Shown: positions 22,504 through 30,742, counted from the stretch's first letter. The stretch: 33,110 nt of DNA from Bacillota bacterium (GCA_012799075.1 JAAZLZ010000138.1:1-33110); one strand, 5' to 3'. Notes: generated from the letters alone by a model not told the origin. Translations and numbers: made by a program.

Positions 22504-23652
22504 ATGAGCTACGGCTTGATCGATGTGAGGGAGTGGGATGTTTTCGTCGATTTGACCACCGGGGAGCCGGTAGATCCCCCCGGTCTTGAAATTGAGGGTT
22601 TGGTTCGCGGAATCGTCGGTCGGAACCCCTACCCGGGGGATCTTGCCCTTGAAAGCATCGATTGGGTGACCAGGCTTGCCCTTGAACTCGATCGGGCCTA
22701 CCAGCCCCAATTCATGATGCTCACCTACGCGAACCAGTACTTCCTATCCCGCTATGAAGGGCTTTCGCCCTCCCTTTGGAAGGACACCACCAGCCGCATC
22801 TTTGCCCAGGTCGATGGGTTTGTCCGCACAACCGGGTTCATCCCCATAGTTGTGGGCCTGGGCAGGATGATTCCCCTGCGCCAGTACATCGATCTTAACG
22901 ACCTAGACGGGCTGGTCGTCGCCGGCGGCGGCTCCGCTCATTATGCGGGGATCTTTGCACCCAGCGAGCGGGATCTTGCACGGCTTGGGAGAATGCCGGG
23001 GATCGAGAAAGTAGTGGCCAGGGATGATTTTCTTCGGGAGTTCGGGGGAAGCCCCGACTTCATCAGGCGTTTTCCGGACTATCTTTTGGCAGCCGAGGAA
23101 GGCTCTACTTTCAAGGCTTATGGGGGCATGGCCAGGCCCATGTACAAAATTCCCGCCAAAGACAGCCGCATCCCGGTGTATACTCCCCTATTGGGACATC
23201 TGGTCTCCTTGACTGACATAAAGGGCCTAATCATGGAGGCGATTGCCACGAATCGGGTCGCCCTGATCCTCTTGGAGGGGATCGGCGCTGGGGACTTCCA
23301 GCTCGACTACCGCCTGTGTTCCAACCAGGCCAACTGGTTCACCTACAACCATGGTGAAAGCCACTACCTGGCCATCACTACCGGGAGACATCTCCAGTAC
23401 AATCACTATCCGCCGGGCTATAAGTACTACATCGACGATCACGAAACAAGGGCAAATCCCTATGCTGGGCCTTTCGTTGACACCCCTTCCCACACCATCG
23501 GTCAGGAGCTTAGGCAAAGGGGCCTCAAAAGCGCGGCGGTGGGCAATAGGAGCGTCCTCACCCATATGACTAGCGGCGCCGACATTGCGATTGAATGTCT
23601 GGCCCGGGGCCTGTATAATTACGGCACTCTAGCGGCCTTCAACGTTGACTAA
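22504..23652 (+). CDS. Unknown protein B, paralogue of protein A
   Basis: A 382-residue cytoplasmic protein of the same unrecognised family as the gene at 19205. Shared blocks include the N-terminal DVREWD, PYPGDLALESIDWVT, GFIPIVVGLGRMIPL, then FPDYLLAAEEGSTFKAYGG, RIPVYTPLLG, YLAITTGRHLQYNHYPPG and the C-terminal VGNRSVLTHMTSGADIAIEC. The near-identity of these blocks, amid divergence elsewhere, suggests a conserved active or binding site rich in His, Asp, Arg and Tyr. It lacks the cysteine cluster of protein A. ATG 22504 has AAGGGAGATGA upstream. It is the last gene of the operon; no terminator is visible before the tRNA promoter. Confidence 0.8.
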   Translation: MSYGLIDVREWDVFVDLTTGEPVDPPGLEIEGLVRGIVGRNPYPGDLALESIDWVTRLALELDRAYQPQFMMLTYANQYFLSRYEGLSPSLWKDTTSRIFAQVDGFVRTTGFIPIVVGLGRMIPLRQYIDLNDLDGLVVAGGGSAHYAGIFAPSERDLARLGRMPGIEKVVARDDFLREFGGSPDFIRRFPDYLLAAEEGSTFKAYGGMARPMYKIPAKDSRIPVYTPLLGHLVSLTDIKGLIMEAIATNRVALILLEGIGAGDFQLDYRLCSNQANWFTYNHGESHYLAITTGRHLQYNHYPPGYKYYIDDHETRANPYAGPFVDTPSHTIGQELRQRGLKSAAVGNRSVLTHMTSGADIAIECLARGLYNYGTLAAFNVD

Positions 23653-23682
23653 GTGTACGAACACACATTCGCCCAATTGACC

Positions 23683-23711
23683 TTGACAGCAGGGAAACCG
23701 TCCTGTATACT
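23683..23711 (+). promoter_or_regulatory. tRNA operon promoter
   Basis: TTGACA (23683-23688) and TATACT (23706-23711) with a 17-base spacer, 13 bases before tRNA-Lys. Confidence 0.8.
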
Positions 23712-23724
23712 ATGTTTTGCGAAT

Positions 23725-23799
23725 GGGTCATTAGCTCAGTGGTAGAGCACCGGACTTTTAATCCGGGTGTCGGAGGTTCGAGTCCTCCATGACTCACCA
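23725..23799 (+). tRNA. tRNA-Lys (anticodon TTT)
   Basis: The acceptor stem GGGTCAT pairs with ATGACTC. The D arm is TAGCTCAGTGGTAGAGCA, the anticodon loop CTTTTAA lies in CCGGA...TCCGG, and the T arm is GGAGGTTCGAGTCCTCC. The CCA end is encoded (23797-23799). Confidence 0.96.
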
Positions 23800-23800
23800 T

Positions 23801-23876
23801 GCCCCCATCGTCTAGCGGCCTAGGACACCGCCCTTTCACGGCGAAGGCAGGGGTTCAAATCCCCTTGGGGGTACCA
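23801..23876 (+). tRNA. tRNA-Glu (anticodon TTC)
   Basis: GCCCCCA pairs with TGGGGGT with a G-U first pair. The anticodon loop CTTTCAC is closed by CGCC/GGCG. The T arm is AGGGGTTCAAATCCCCT, and CCA is encoded. It starts one base after tRNA-Lys. Confidence 0.94.
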
Positions 23877-23887
23877 TGAAAATCTTG

Positions 23888-23913
23888 CCACCGACTGGGT
23901 TCGGTGGTTTTTT
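23888..23913 (+). terminator. Rho-independent terminator of the tRNA operon
   Basis: CCACCGA pairs with TCGGTGG (loop CTGGGT), followed by six T. Confidence 0.9.
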
Positions 23914-23919
23914 CTATTC

Positions 23920-23948
23920 TTGACATATGCTTGTAAAAACACTAGGCT
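23920..23948 (+). promoter_or_regulatory. Possible promoter of the ABC-2 exporter
   Basis: A perfect TTGACA (23920-23925) is 17 bases from a poor -10, TAGGCT (23943-23948). It stands directly after the tRNA terminator. Confidence 0.4.
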
Positions 23949-23984
23949 GGATGGGGGAAAACGGTTAAGCAGGAGGGCGCATCA

Positions 23985-24947
23985 ATGGCACCCATCATCG
24001 AGGCCAACAACTTACGGAAGAGTTTTGGCGATGTGGAAGCAGTGGCCGACATCTCCTTCCGCATTGAAAAAGGAGAGCTGTTTGGCTTCCTCGGGCCTAA
24101 CGGGGCCGGCAAGACGACCACCATCAAGATGCTAACGGGCCTTGCTCGGCCGGATGGGGGGACCCTTTACCTTGGCGGCATCGACTGTACCGACGATCCG
24201 AAGGCGGCCCAGCACCTAATTGGAGTTGTTCCTGATGAAAGCAATCTCTATCCAGAGCTGACCGGGCTGGAGAACCTTTGTTTTTGCGCCGCCCTGTATG
24301 GGATGGACAAGTCCCGTCGTCAAGCCCGGGCCCGTGAGCTTTTGGATTCCTTTGGCCTTGCCCAAGCAGCCGACCGCAAGTTCGGCTCCTATTCCAAAGG
24401 GATGAAACGCAAGCTTGCTATTGCCGCGGGCATCATCCATCGACCGGCAATCCTCTTCTTAGATGAGCCCACCACGGGAATTGATGTCCTAAGCGCCCGG
24501 CAGATCCGCCAGCTGATCGCCGAGCTGCACCGCTTAGGGACCACCATCTTCCTCACCACCCATTACATCGAGGAGGCAGAAAGGCTGTGTGAACGGATTG
24601 CGTTCATCGTATCAGGGCGTATTGTCCGCATCGACAGCATCGAGCATCTCCTCCAGTCGGTGCAGGGCAAACACATGATGGAAATATCGTGGGCAAATCC
24701 CCTTGCCCATGGGGAAAACCTCGCGCAGGCCTTCCCTGAACTGACAGTTGAGACTTTGCTGCCGGGAACCATCCGGATCGAATCGGATGAGCCCATCCAT
24801 GTGGGGGTCCTGGTTCGCTTCCTAGAGGAGCAAGGCGGCCACGTCCTTGAGGCCAGGAGGATCCAGCCCTCCTTGGAGGATGTGTTTATCAACATTACCG
24901 GAATCAAGGGTGAAAGCATGCGAAACGAGGGAGGAAGGGGAGCATGA
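23985..24947 (+). CDS. ABC-2 type exporter ATPase
   Basis: A 320-residue ATPase of the DrrA/NatA type. Walker A is GFLGPNGAGKTTTIKMLTGL, the signature YSKGMKRKLAIA is the SKGM variant usual for this class, Walker B is ILFLDEPTTGIDV, and the H-loop is FLTTHYIEEAE. The C-terminal 90 residues (LVRFLEEQGGHVLEARRIQ, then SLEDVFINITG) are the DrrA-type extension. ATG 23985 follows CAGGAGGG. Its stop overlaps the permease start. The exported substrate is unknown; the position between two import systems suggests, but does not prove, a related role. Confidence 0.92.
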   Translation: MAPIIEANNLRKSFGDVEAVADISFRIEKGELFGFLGPNGAGKTTTIKMLTGLARPDGGTLYLGGIDCTDDPKAAQHLIGVVPDESNLYPELTGLENLCFCAALYGMDKSRRQARARELLDSFGLAQAADRKFGSYSKGMKRKLAIAAGIIHRPAILFLDEPTTGIDVLSARQIRQLIAELHRLGTTIFLTTHYIEEAERLCERIAFIVSGRIVRIDSIEHLLQSVQGKHMMEISWANPLAHGENLAQAFPELTVETLLPGTIRIESDEPIHVGVLVRFLEEQGGHVLEARRIQPSLEDVFINITGIKGESMRNEGGRGA

Positions 24948-25681
24948 AGGGTTGGATCGCTTTCTGGAACATCTTCATCAAGGACATTCGCACCTATTAT
25001 TTGAAGCCCCCGAATATCAGCTGGGGACTGATTTTCCCCCTGTCCTGGACCGGCATGTTCTTCATCAGATCGGGAGCCGGACTGGAAAGCATCCCGGAAG
25101 TTTTGCCTGGAGTGACCGCCCTGTCCGTCTTGTTTGGCACCACCTCCATGTTGGCGGTGACCATCACTTTTGAAAAGAAGAATCGGACCTTTGAGCGATT
25201 GCTTCTTGCACCCATCTCCCTGGAACTGTTGATGTTGGCAAAAACCGCGGGGGCCATCTTGTTTGGCATCGCCAACGGATTCGCACCCCTTATCCTGGCT
25301 GGATTTGCCGCCGATCTGTCCGGCCTAGATCCGGTGATCTTCTTTCTTGGTTTGGTGATGGTAGCCGTCGTTTCAGCCTTCCTCGGGCTGTTCGTCGCTG
25401 TGGCCGTCCAGGAGGTTTTCGAGGCCCAAACCCTCTCCAACTTCTTTCGCTTCCCCATGATGTTCTTGTGCGGATTCTTCTTTCCCATCGAAAAGCTTCC
25501 TGTTTTCCTCAGGCCTTTGTCTTATGTTTTGCCCATGACTTATGGGGTGGACATCCTCCGGGGGGCAGTCCACGGGGGGAATAAGATGGCCTATGGGCTA
25601 AGCTTTCTTGTCCTAGGCGCATTTTGTGTGGGCCTCTTCTTCAAGAGCATCGGCAACGTCAGGCGCAATTGGATTATCTAG
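24944..25681 (+). CDS. ABC-2 type exporter permease
   Basis: A 245-residue membrane protein of the ABC-2 family (NodJ/DrrB-like). It has about six hydrophobic segments, the family motif ITFEKKNRTFERLLLAPIS, and the late MFLCGFFFPIEKLPVFLRPL, then LSYVLPMTYGVDILRGAVHG. The ATG overlaps the ATPase stop (ATGA), so the pair is coupled. A terminator follows at 25726. Confidence 0.92.
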   Translation: MKGWIAFWNIFIKDIRTYYLKPPNISWGLIFPLSWTGMFFIRSGAGLESIPEVLPGVTALSVLFGTTSMLAVTITFEKKNRTFERLLLAPISLELLMLAKTAGAILFGIANGFAPLILAGFAADLSGLDPVIFFLGLVMVAVVSAFLGLFVAVAVQEVFEAQTLSNFFRFPMMFLCGFFFPIEKLPVFLRPLSYVLPMTYGVDILRGAVHGGNKMAYGLSFLVLGAFCVGLFFKSIGNVRRNWII

Positions 25682-25725
25682 CTCTTTTAGCCCTAAACGA
25701 CCGGCTTGCTTGATCTTGCAGCGAT

Positions 25726-25757
25726 ATGAGGCCATGCATCGGCCTTATTTTATTTTT
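25726..25757 (+). terminator. Rho-independent terminator of the ABC-2 exporter
   Basis: ATGAGGCC pairs with GGCCTTAT (one G-U, loop ATGCATC), with the T-run TTTATTTTT. Confidence 0.8.
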
Positions 25758-25830
25758 CTCCCGCAGAAAGAAGGAAAGCCGGAGAAAAGGGCGAAGTGAA
25801 TCTTGTCCAACGGTAGCACCAATTAACGAA

Positions 25831-25843
25831 ATCGTAACACGAT
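25831..25843. promoter_or_regulatory. Inverted repeat next to the FmdE ribosome site
   Basis: ATCGT-AAC-ACGAT is perfect and ends just before AGGAGG. It could be an operator or a small hairpin limiting translation. A promoter for this operon is not clear; TTGTCC at 25803 lacks a good -10. Confidence 0.35.
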
Positions 25844-25855
25844 AGGAGGAGCGGA

Positions 25856-26380
25856 ATGGACAGGGAGCTTTGGGAAAGGGCTGTTAAGTTTCATGGACAC
25901 CGGTGTCCGGGGCTGGCCATCGGGTTTAAGGCCTGCGAGGCGGCCAAGGAAAAGATGGGACTTGAGTTTTCGCCGGATGAGCAGATTGTCTGCGTCACGG
26001 AGAACGACGCCTGTGGGGTGGATGCGATCCAGCTCATTACAGGCTGTACCTTAGGCAAGGGCAACCTGCTGTATAAAGACAGGGGGAAGATGGCCTACAG
26101 TTTCTTCAACCGAAGCAGCGGGGACAGCCTCCGGATGATCCTAAAGCCGCTGCCGGAGGAAATGGATCGGGAAGATCGCCTGGAATACCTGCTAAATGCG
26201 CCTGCCGGTGAGATTTTCCGGTTCAGCACGCCGAATTTCCCGGTGCCGGAAAGGGCACGAATCTTGAAAACTGTCATTTGCGAAGTCTGTGGCGAGGGTG
26301 CAGCGGAGCACAAAATCCGGCTGAAGGAAGGCAAGAAAATCTGTCTGGATTGCTTCAAGGAGTATTCCAGGGGCTGGTAA
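25856..26380 (+). CDS. FmdE (FwdE)-like protein with C-terminal zinc ribbon
   Basis: A 174-residue protein of the formylmethanofuran dehydrogenase subunit E family. The N-terminal signature is AVKFHGHRCPGLAIGFKA, followed by CVTENDACGVDAIQLITGCT, all rich in potential metal ligands. The C-terminus is a zinc ribbon, CEVCG and CLDCF. Nothing else in the window suggests methanogenesis, so this is the widespread bacterial form, which often accompanies Mo/W enzymes or transporters. Here it heads a FecCD-type importer operon, so a role in metal or metal-cofactor handling is a fair inference. ATG 25856 has TAGGAGGAG upstream. Confidence 0.88.
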   Translation: MDRELWERAVKFHGHRCPGLAIGFKACEAAKEKMGLEFSPDEQIVCVTENDACGVDAIQLITGCTLGKGNLLYKDRGKMAYSFFNRSSGDSLRMILKPLPEEMDREDRLEYLLNAPAGEIFRFSTPNFPVPERARILKTVICEVCGEGAAEHKIRLKEGKKICLDCFKEYSRGW

Positions 26381-26393
26381 AAGGAGATGCGAG

Positions 26394-27440
26394 ATGGACA
26401 ACTACCGACGCTATACGGCCAACAAGGGCCTGGCGACGTTGGCCTTGGTGCTGCTGATCGGCATCGTCGCCATGATTGCCCTCAATGCCGGTTCAATGGA
26501 CTTAAATCCGCATCAGGTTATTCGCTCTATCATCGGCAAAGGCGCCGATGTGGCCGATATCGTCATCTGGCAGATCCGCTTGCCAAGGATCTTGGCAGCC
26601 ATCATCGCGGGAGCCGGATTGTCAGTGGCCGGTTGCGTAATGCAAAATAACCTAAGAAACCCGTTGGCCTCACCTTCCACCCTGGGAATAGCTAATGCAG
26701 CAGCCTTTGGAGCCAACATGGCCATCATCGTCTTTGGCGCTGGCAGCATCCGCAGCACCGGAGCCGATGCCGTCAACATATCCAACCCCTATTCCGTTGC
26801 CTTCTCGGCGTTTATTTGGGCGATGGCGGCCGCCTTGATCATCTTGCTCTTGGCCAGGACCCGCGGCTTCTCACCGGAGGCCATTGTCCTAGCCGGTGTA
26901 GCCTTAAGCTCACTCTTTTCGGCAGGCACCATCTTGATCCAGTACTTTGCCCAGGATGTGCAAGTTGCGGCCGCGGTTTTCTGGACCTTTGGCGACCTGG
27001 GAAGGGCGGCGTGGAATGAGGTCCTTATTCTATCCCTTATTGTCGCCTCGGCACTTATCTATTTCATGCTCCGCAGGTGGGATTACAATGCCCTCGATAG
27101 CGGTGAAGAGACTGCCAAAAGTCTTGGCGTCAATGTTGAAAGGGTCCGCCTAGGGGGGATGATGGCCTCATCCCTCATCACCGGGGCAGCTGTATCCTTT
27201 TTGGGCATCATCGGTTTCATTGGCCTAGTTGCTCCCCACATGATGCGGAGGGTGCTGGGGGGCGATCACAGACAGTTGATTCCAGCATCGGCCCTCGCAG
27301 GTGCGCTGCTGCTGTTGGTTTCCGACACGGTAGCAAGAACCATAATTGCACCGGTCGTTCTTCCCGTCGGGGCGATCACCTCTTTTTTTGGTGCGCCGCT
27401 ATTTCTTTACCTACTGGCAAGGGGGTATGAGCAGAAGTGA
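26394..27440 (+). CDS. FecCD/BtuC-type permease of the second importer
   Basis: A 348-residue permease with the family segments QIRLPRILAAIIAGAGLSVA, then NNLRNPLASPSTLGIANAA, and IIGFIGLVAPHMMRRVLGGD. It resembles, but is not a close duplicate of, the permease at 21469. ATG 26394 has AAGGAGAT upstream, 14 bases after fmdE. The stop overlaps the ATPase start (GTGA). Relatives of this family import siderophores, heme, cobalamin and, in Haemophilus MolBCA, molybdate/tungstate. Confidence 0.93.
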   Translation: MDNYRRYTANKGLATLALVLLIGIVAMIALNAGSMDLNPHQVIRSIIGKGADVADIVIWQIRLPRILAAIIAGAGLSVAGCVMQNNLRNPLASPSTLGIANAAAFGANMAIIVFGAGSIRSTGADAVNISNPYSVAFSAFIWAMAAALIILLLARTRGFSPEAIVLAGVALSSLFSAGTILIQYFAQDVQVAAAVFWTFGDLGRAAWNEVLILSLIVASALIYFMLRRWDYNALDSGEETAKSLGVNVERVRLGGMMASSLITGAAVSFLGIIGFIGLVAPHMMRRVLGGDHRQLIPASALAGALLLLVSDTVARTIIAPVVLPVGAITSFFGAPLFLYLLARGYEQK

Positions 27441-28189
27441 TTCTAACAGTTGAAGGGCTAGAGTTTGAATACCCCAGCCGCCCAGTCCTTAAGGACATCA
27501 ACTTTTCCATTGCCAACGGGGATTTCCTGGCTGTCCTCGGGATCAATGGCGCCGGCAAGTCCACCCTTCTTAAGTGCATCAATAGAATCCTCCAGCCCCA
27601 AGTGGGGACTGTACTTATCCGGGGAGATGATGCCTCAAGACTCAGTCGACGGGAGTTGGCCAAGAGAATCGGTTATGTTGCCCAGCACCATGAAAGGACC
27701 AGGACAACTGTTTTTGATGCGGTGCTATTGGGAAGAAAGCCATACATCCAATGGGAAGCTTCAACCAAGGATATGGAAATCGTCCAGGAAGCTCTAACGA
27801 CCCTTGGACTGGACAGCTACGCCCTGCGATACGTTGATGAGTTGAGTGGAGGAGAGCGGCAGAAAGTAGTCATCGCCAGGGCCCTGGCCCAACAGCCCCA
27901 GCTCCTCTTGCTAGATGAGCCCACCCACAGTCTTGACCTGAAGAACCAGTTCGATGTGTCCCGGCTCATCAAAAGAATAATCAAGGAGGAGCAGCTAGCT
28001 GCCGTTGTGGCCATGCACGATCTCAATTTGGCCATGCGCTTCGCCAATAGATTTATGCTGCTCAAGGACGGTGTGATTTTCGCCGCCGGGGGCTTTGAAG
28101 TGATGACCCAAGAGAACATTGAGAGTGTGTACTCCCTGCCCGTTAAAATCAAGCAATTTGGGGATATACCCGTGGTGATACCTGCCTGA
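27437..28189 (+). CDS. BtuD/FecE-type ATPase of the second importer
   Basis: A 250-residue ABC ATPase. It has LAVLGINGAGKSTLLKCINR, the Q-loop in IGYVAQHH, the signature LSGGERQKVVIARAL, Walker B LLLLDEPTHSLD and the switch region VVAMHDLNLAM. It starts with GTG within the permease stop. Unlike the ATPase at 16310 it has the ordinary short N-terminus (ILTVEGLEFEY), which supports regarding the other one's extension as unusual. Confidence 0.94.
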   Translation: MILTVEGLEFEYPSRPVLKDINFSIANGDFLAVLGINGAGKSTLLKCINRILQPQVGTVLIRGDDASRLSRRELAKRIGYVAQHHERTRTTVFDAVLLGRKPYIQWEASTKDMEIVQEALTTLGLDSYALRYVDELSGGERQKVVIARALAQQPQLLLLDEPTHSLDLKNQFDVSRLIKRIIKEEQLAAVVAMHDLNLAMRFANRFMLLKDGVIFAAGGFEVMTQENIESVYSLPVKIKQFGDIPVVIPA

Positions 28190-28214
28190 ATTATAATAAG
28201 GGAGTGGGTTAGCA

Positions 28215-29288
28215 GTGGTTCAAAGACATAAGACTTTGGCCGTTGTCATTTTTTGCCTACTGCTGGGAGCTGTTGGTCAAGCCCAAGGCGTTATGATAAC
28301 AGACATGACGGGCAGGCAGATAGAATTGCCCGCCCACGCTAAACGAATCATCGCCATTGGCCCCGGCGCCTTAAGGCTTTGCTCTTATTTCAAGGAGCCG
28401 GACATGATCGTCGGCATCGAACAGATTGACAAGGACAGCAGTATCGGCAGGCCCTATGTAATCGCCAATCCTTCTTATGCCAGTCTGCCTGTAATAGGAC
28501 CAGGGGGCCCCAATAATGCTCCCGATCCGGAGAAGCTCCTATCCGTCAAGCCAGATGTTATCTTCAGCACCTACGGGTCCGATAGGGCCTTCACCGACAA
28601 TCTGCAATCGAAAACCCACATTCCCGTTGTGGCCCTAAGCTACGGACAAACCGCGGTCTTCGATCCCGCCGTTTATGATTCCATCCGACTCATTGGCCAG
28701 GTCATAGGCAACGAGGAGAAAGCCCAAGGGATCGTGGATTATATGGAAATGTGCCGCCTGGACCTCCACAATCGAACGAAAGACATCCCCGATGCCGATC
28801 GGCCCAAGGTCTACATGGGCGGGGTCAACATGAAAGGCTCCCATGGCATTGAAAGCACCCAAGGAAACTACGCCTTGTTCAACGCTGTTAATGCCAAGAA
28901 CGTAGTCGACGAACTTGGCAATACGGGCTCCCTCATGATAGATAAGGAAAAACTGATTCAGTGGAATCCCGACGTTATTTTCCTCGATGAAGGCGGGCTG
29001 GAAGCGGTTGGGCACGATTACCAGAAAAACAGCCGCTACTATAAGGTCCTTGCGGCAGTTAAAAACGGCCGGATCTATGGGCAGCTGCCCTACAACTACT
29101 ACACGACCAATATCGATACGGCCATCGCGGATGCTTACTACATCGGCAAAGTACTCTATCCCCAGCAGTTCGCGGATATCGATCCAGCAGCAAAAGCCGA
29201 CGAGATCTATGAATTTCTCGTGGGGAAGGAGCTCTATTCCAAGATGGCAGCCGATTACGGCGGGTTCATGGTCCTCACCCTAGAATAG
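28215..29288 (+). CDS. Substrate-binding protein of the second importer
   Basis: A 357-residue class III binding protein. The signal peptide (VVIFCLLLGAVGQA, then QG) has no lipobox. The fold segments are ITDMTGRQIELPAHAKRIIA, then KLLSVKPDVIFSTYG, EKLIQWNPDVIFLDEGG and VKNGRIYGQLPYNYYTTNI. It is longer than and only distantly similar to the SBPs at 17195 and 20381, so a different ligand is likely. The start is GTG 28215 with AAGGGAGTGG upstream. It is the last gene of this operon and faces the S41 gene, 10 bases apart. Confidence 0.9.
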   Translation: MVQRHKTLAVVIFCLLLGAVGQAQGVMITDMTGRQIELPAHAKRIIAIGPGALRLCSYFKEPDMIVGIEQIDKDSSIGRPYVIANPSYASLPVIGPGGPNNAPDPEKLLSVKPDVIFSTYGSDRAFTDNLQSKTHIPVVALSYGQTAVFDPAVYDSIRLIGQVIGNEEKAQGIVDYMEMCRLDLHNRTKDIPDADRPKVYMGGVNMKGSHGIESTQGNYALFNAVNAKNVVDELGNTGSLMIDKEKLIQWNPDVIFLDEGGLEAVGHDYQKNSRYYKVLAAVKNGRIYGQLPYNYYTTNIDTAIADAYYIGKVLYPQQFADIDPAAKADEIYEFLVGKELYSKMAADYGGFMVLTLE

Positions 29289-29298
29289 GAGCTTATGC

Positions 29299-30522
29299 CT
29301 AGACCCGGGGCGGGCGCGATAGGATCCAGTCCACCACCGGGTCTTGGCCCCTCTTGTAATCGACGATGCTAGGTTCGATGATCACATCAGGAAGCAGCGA
29401 ATCAACATCTTCATTAGAATGCTTGAAGTACTTCTTGGAGTAGGTAACGGTGATCCCCGTATTCTTCAAGAACAAGGCTCCCACTTCCCCATAGTGATTG
29501 GGTTTGCCCCCCGTCGCCTCTCCAACAAAGGTTGCCTCCGTCGAGTCCTTCAGCTGCAAGGCATTGAGGATGGCCGAGGAGAAGGTCCTGCGGCCGATCA
29601 CAACAAACAGCCCATCGCGATCATTGAGGCTGCTCTTTTGAATCCGGCCTATGAAGGGTTGCATCACCAAGGAGTTGCCGCCGCTGTTGTTCCTTAGATC
29701 GACGATGAGCTTATCTACCACGTTATCCTCAATGACGGCAAACATTTCCTCTGTAAATTCCCGAAAGGGCTGCTCCATGTCCGCGCAGACGTTGTATTGG
29801 AAGTACAAAGTCCTATGTTCCGGGAGATACTCATACCAATAGTACAGGTCGCCATGGCGACGGTACAAGGGTCGCTCTGTTGTACCCAAAATGTATTTGA
29901 TTTTGTCCACATCCGCAGGGCTCACAACAACAACTTTCTCGCCCTGGTGGTCTGCAAAACCCATCTGGCAAGCATCATCAACAATCCCCAGCCCCTGCAT
30001 GATAGGGGGGATAAGGAGGTACTCAACGGCTAAACACTTGAAGGATGCTTCGTTTTCATGGGAAATGACACCTCTCAACTCGGCCAGCACCTTTTCCATC
30101 GGCTTTCCGTTGATTGTCTCCAGCTTCAGGTTGACTACTTCCGCATATTCTTCCGATGCAGCAATAGCGTAGATCCCTTCTTTGAACCAGTAAAACCGCA
30201 AGGGATAAATGCGGCCAAGCTCAGGGTAAACCACCGTATGTGCATCACCAACGGATGCAACAAGCCGGCTCAGTTCTACGATGAGCTCTTCGTCAGTCAG
30301 TTCATCGATCTGGTCCCTGATTTCCTCGGCTCTCCAGTAGAAGGCCTTCTTGTCCAGCTGGAAGAACAGATTCTTGTGCCTCTTGGGCAGTTCCTTCACC
30401 AAGAACTCCAAGTCATAGGCCCATGCATCATGTCTGTTATTGGCTGTCTTCGTTGTCTCCCTAGAGCAGCCAGTCAACAAGGCCAGGGTAATGACAAGGA
30501 CTATTCCGAGAACGCGCTTCAT
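29299..30522 (-). CDS. S41 peptidase-like lipoprotein
   Basis: A 407-residue protein with a lipoprotein signal MKRVLGIVLVITLALLTGC (lipobox LTGC). The C-terminal half has the tail-specific-protease fold: DKLIVDLRNNSGGNSLVMQP, then FVVIGRRTFSSAILNALQLK containing the likely nucleophilic Ser, and FVGEATGGKPNHYGEVG. The N-terminal part is helical (YDLEFLVKELPKRHKNLFFQ) as in the Tricorn/TSP-related lipoproteins of Firmicutes. The usual Lys of the Ser-Lys pair is not obvious, so activity is uncertain. I start at ATG 30522 with AAGGGGG upstream, rather than the TTG six codons earlier. It is the only unambiguous lipoprotein in the window. Confidence 0.82.
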   Translation of the reverse strand: MKRVLGIVLVITLALLTGCSRETTKTANNRHDAWAYDLEFLVKELPKRHKNLFFQLDKKAFYWRAEEIRDQIDELTDEELIVELSRLVASVGDAHTVVYPELGRIYPLRFYWFKEGIYAIAASEEYAEVVNLKLETINGKPMEKVLAELRGVISHENEASFKCLAVEYLLIPPIMQGLGIVDDACQMGFADHQGEKVVVVSPADVDKIKYILGTTERPLYRRHGDLYYWYEYLPEHRTLYFQYNVCADMEQPFREFTEEMFAVIEDNVVDKLIVDLRNNSGGNSLVMQPFIGRIQKSSLNDRDGLFVVIGRRTFSSAILNALQLKDSTEATFVGEATGGKPNHYGEVGALFLKNTGITVTYSKKYFKHSNEDVDSLLPDVIIEPSIVDYKRGQDPVVDWILSRPPRV

Positions 30523-30742
30523 CTCCCAGGCCCCCTTCAAAGTCGCTGGGAATGCTTTCGCTTCCCCTGTCTGTTTTCCTGCAGTTGCCCTCAGGAGGGA
30601 TTTCGCGGTCCATCAGTTGAACACTGAATTAGCGCAAGCCGGAAATGCCGTCTACAAAGGCGTTCTCACCCCTTTTTTGTCCATCCTTCGGGTCGGATGA
30701 GGATTGAACCGGCCGATCCATGTTCTTGGCCGACTCATGAAA

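Noticed and set aside
19205..23652. Proteins A and B as alkaline-phosphatase-superfamily enzymes
   Set aside because: Only the short VLDGIG-like strand is similar; it lies mid-protein and the expected metal-binding Asp/His set and nucleophile context are not seen.
23725..23876. tRNA pair as the attachment site of an integrated element
   Set aside because: No integrase gene and no direct repeat of a tRNA 3' end were found in the window; the tRNAs have their own promoter and terminator.
25701..25783. CCGGCTT/AAGCCGG pairing around the ABC-2 terminator as a regulatory switch
   Set aside because: The 7-bp arms are 68 bases apart and enclose an ordinary terminator; chance is as likely.
25856..26380. 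Methanogenesis gene set or archaeal origin suggested by FmdE
   Set aside because: Bacterial FmdE-like proteins are common, base composition and signals match the surroundings, and no other methanofuran genes are present.
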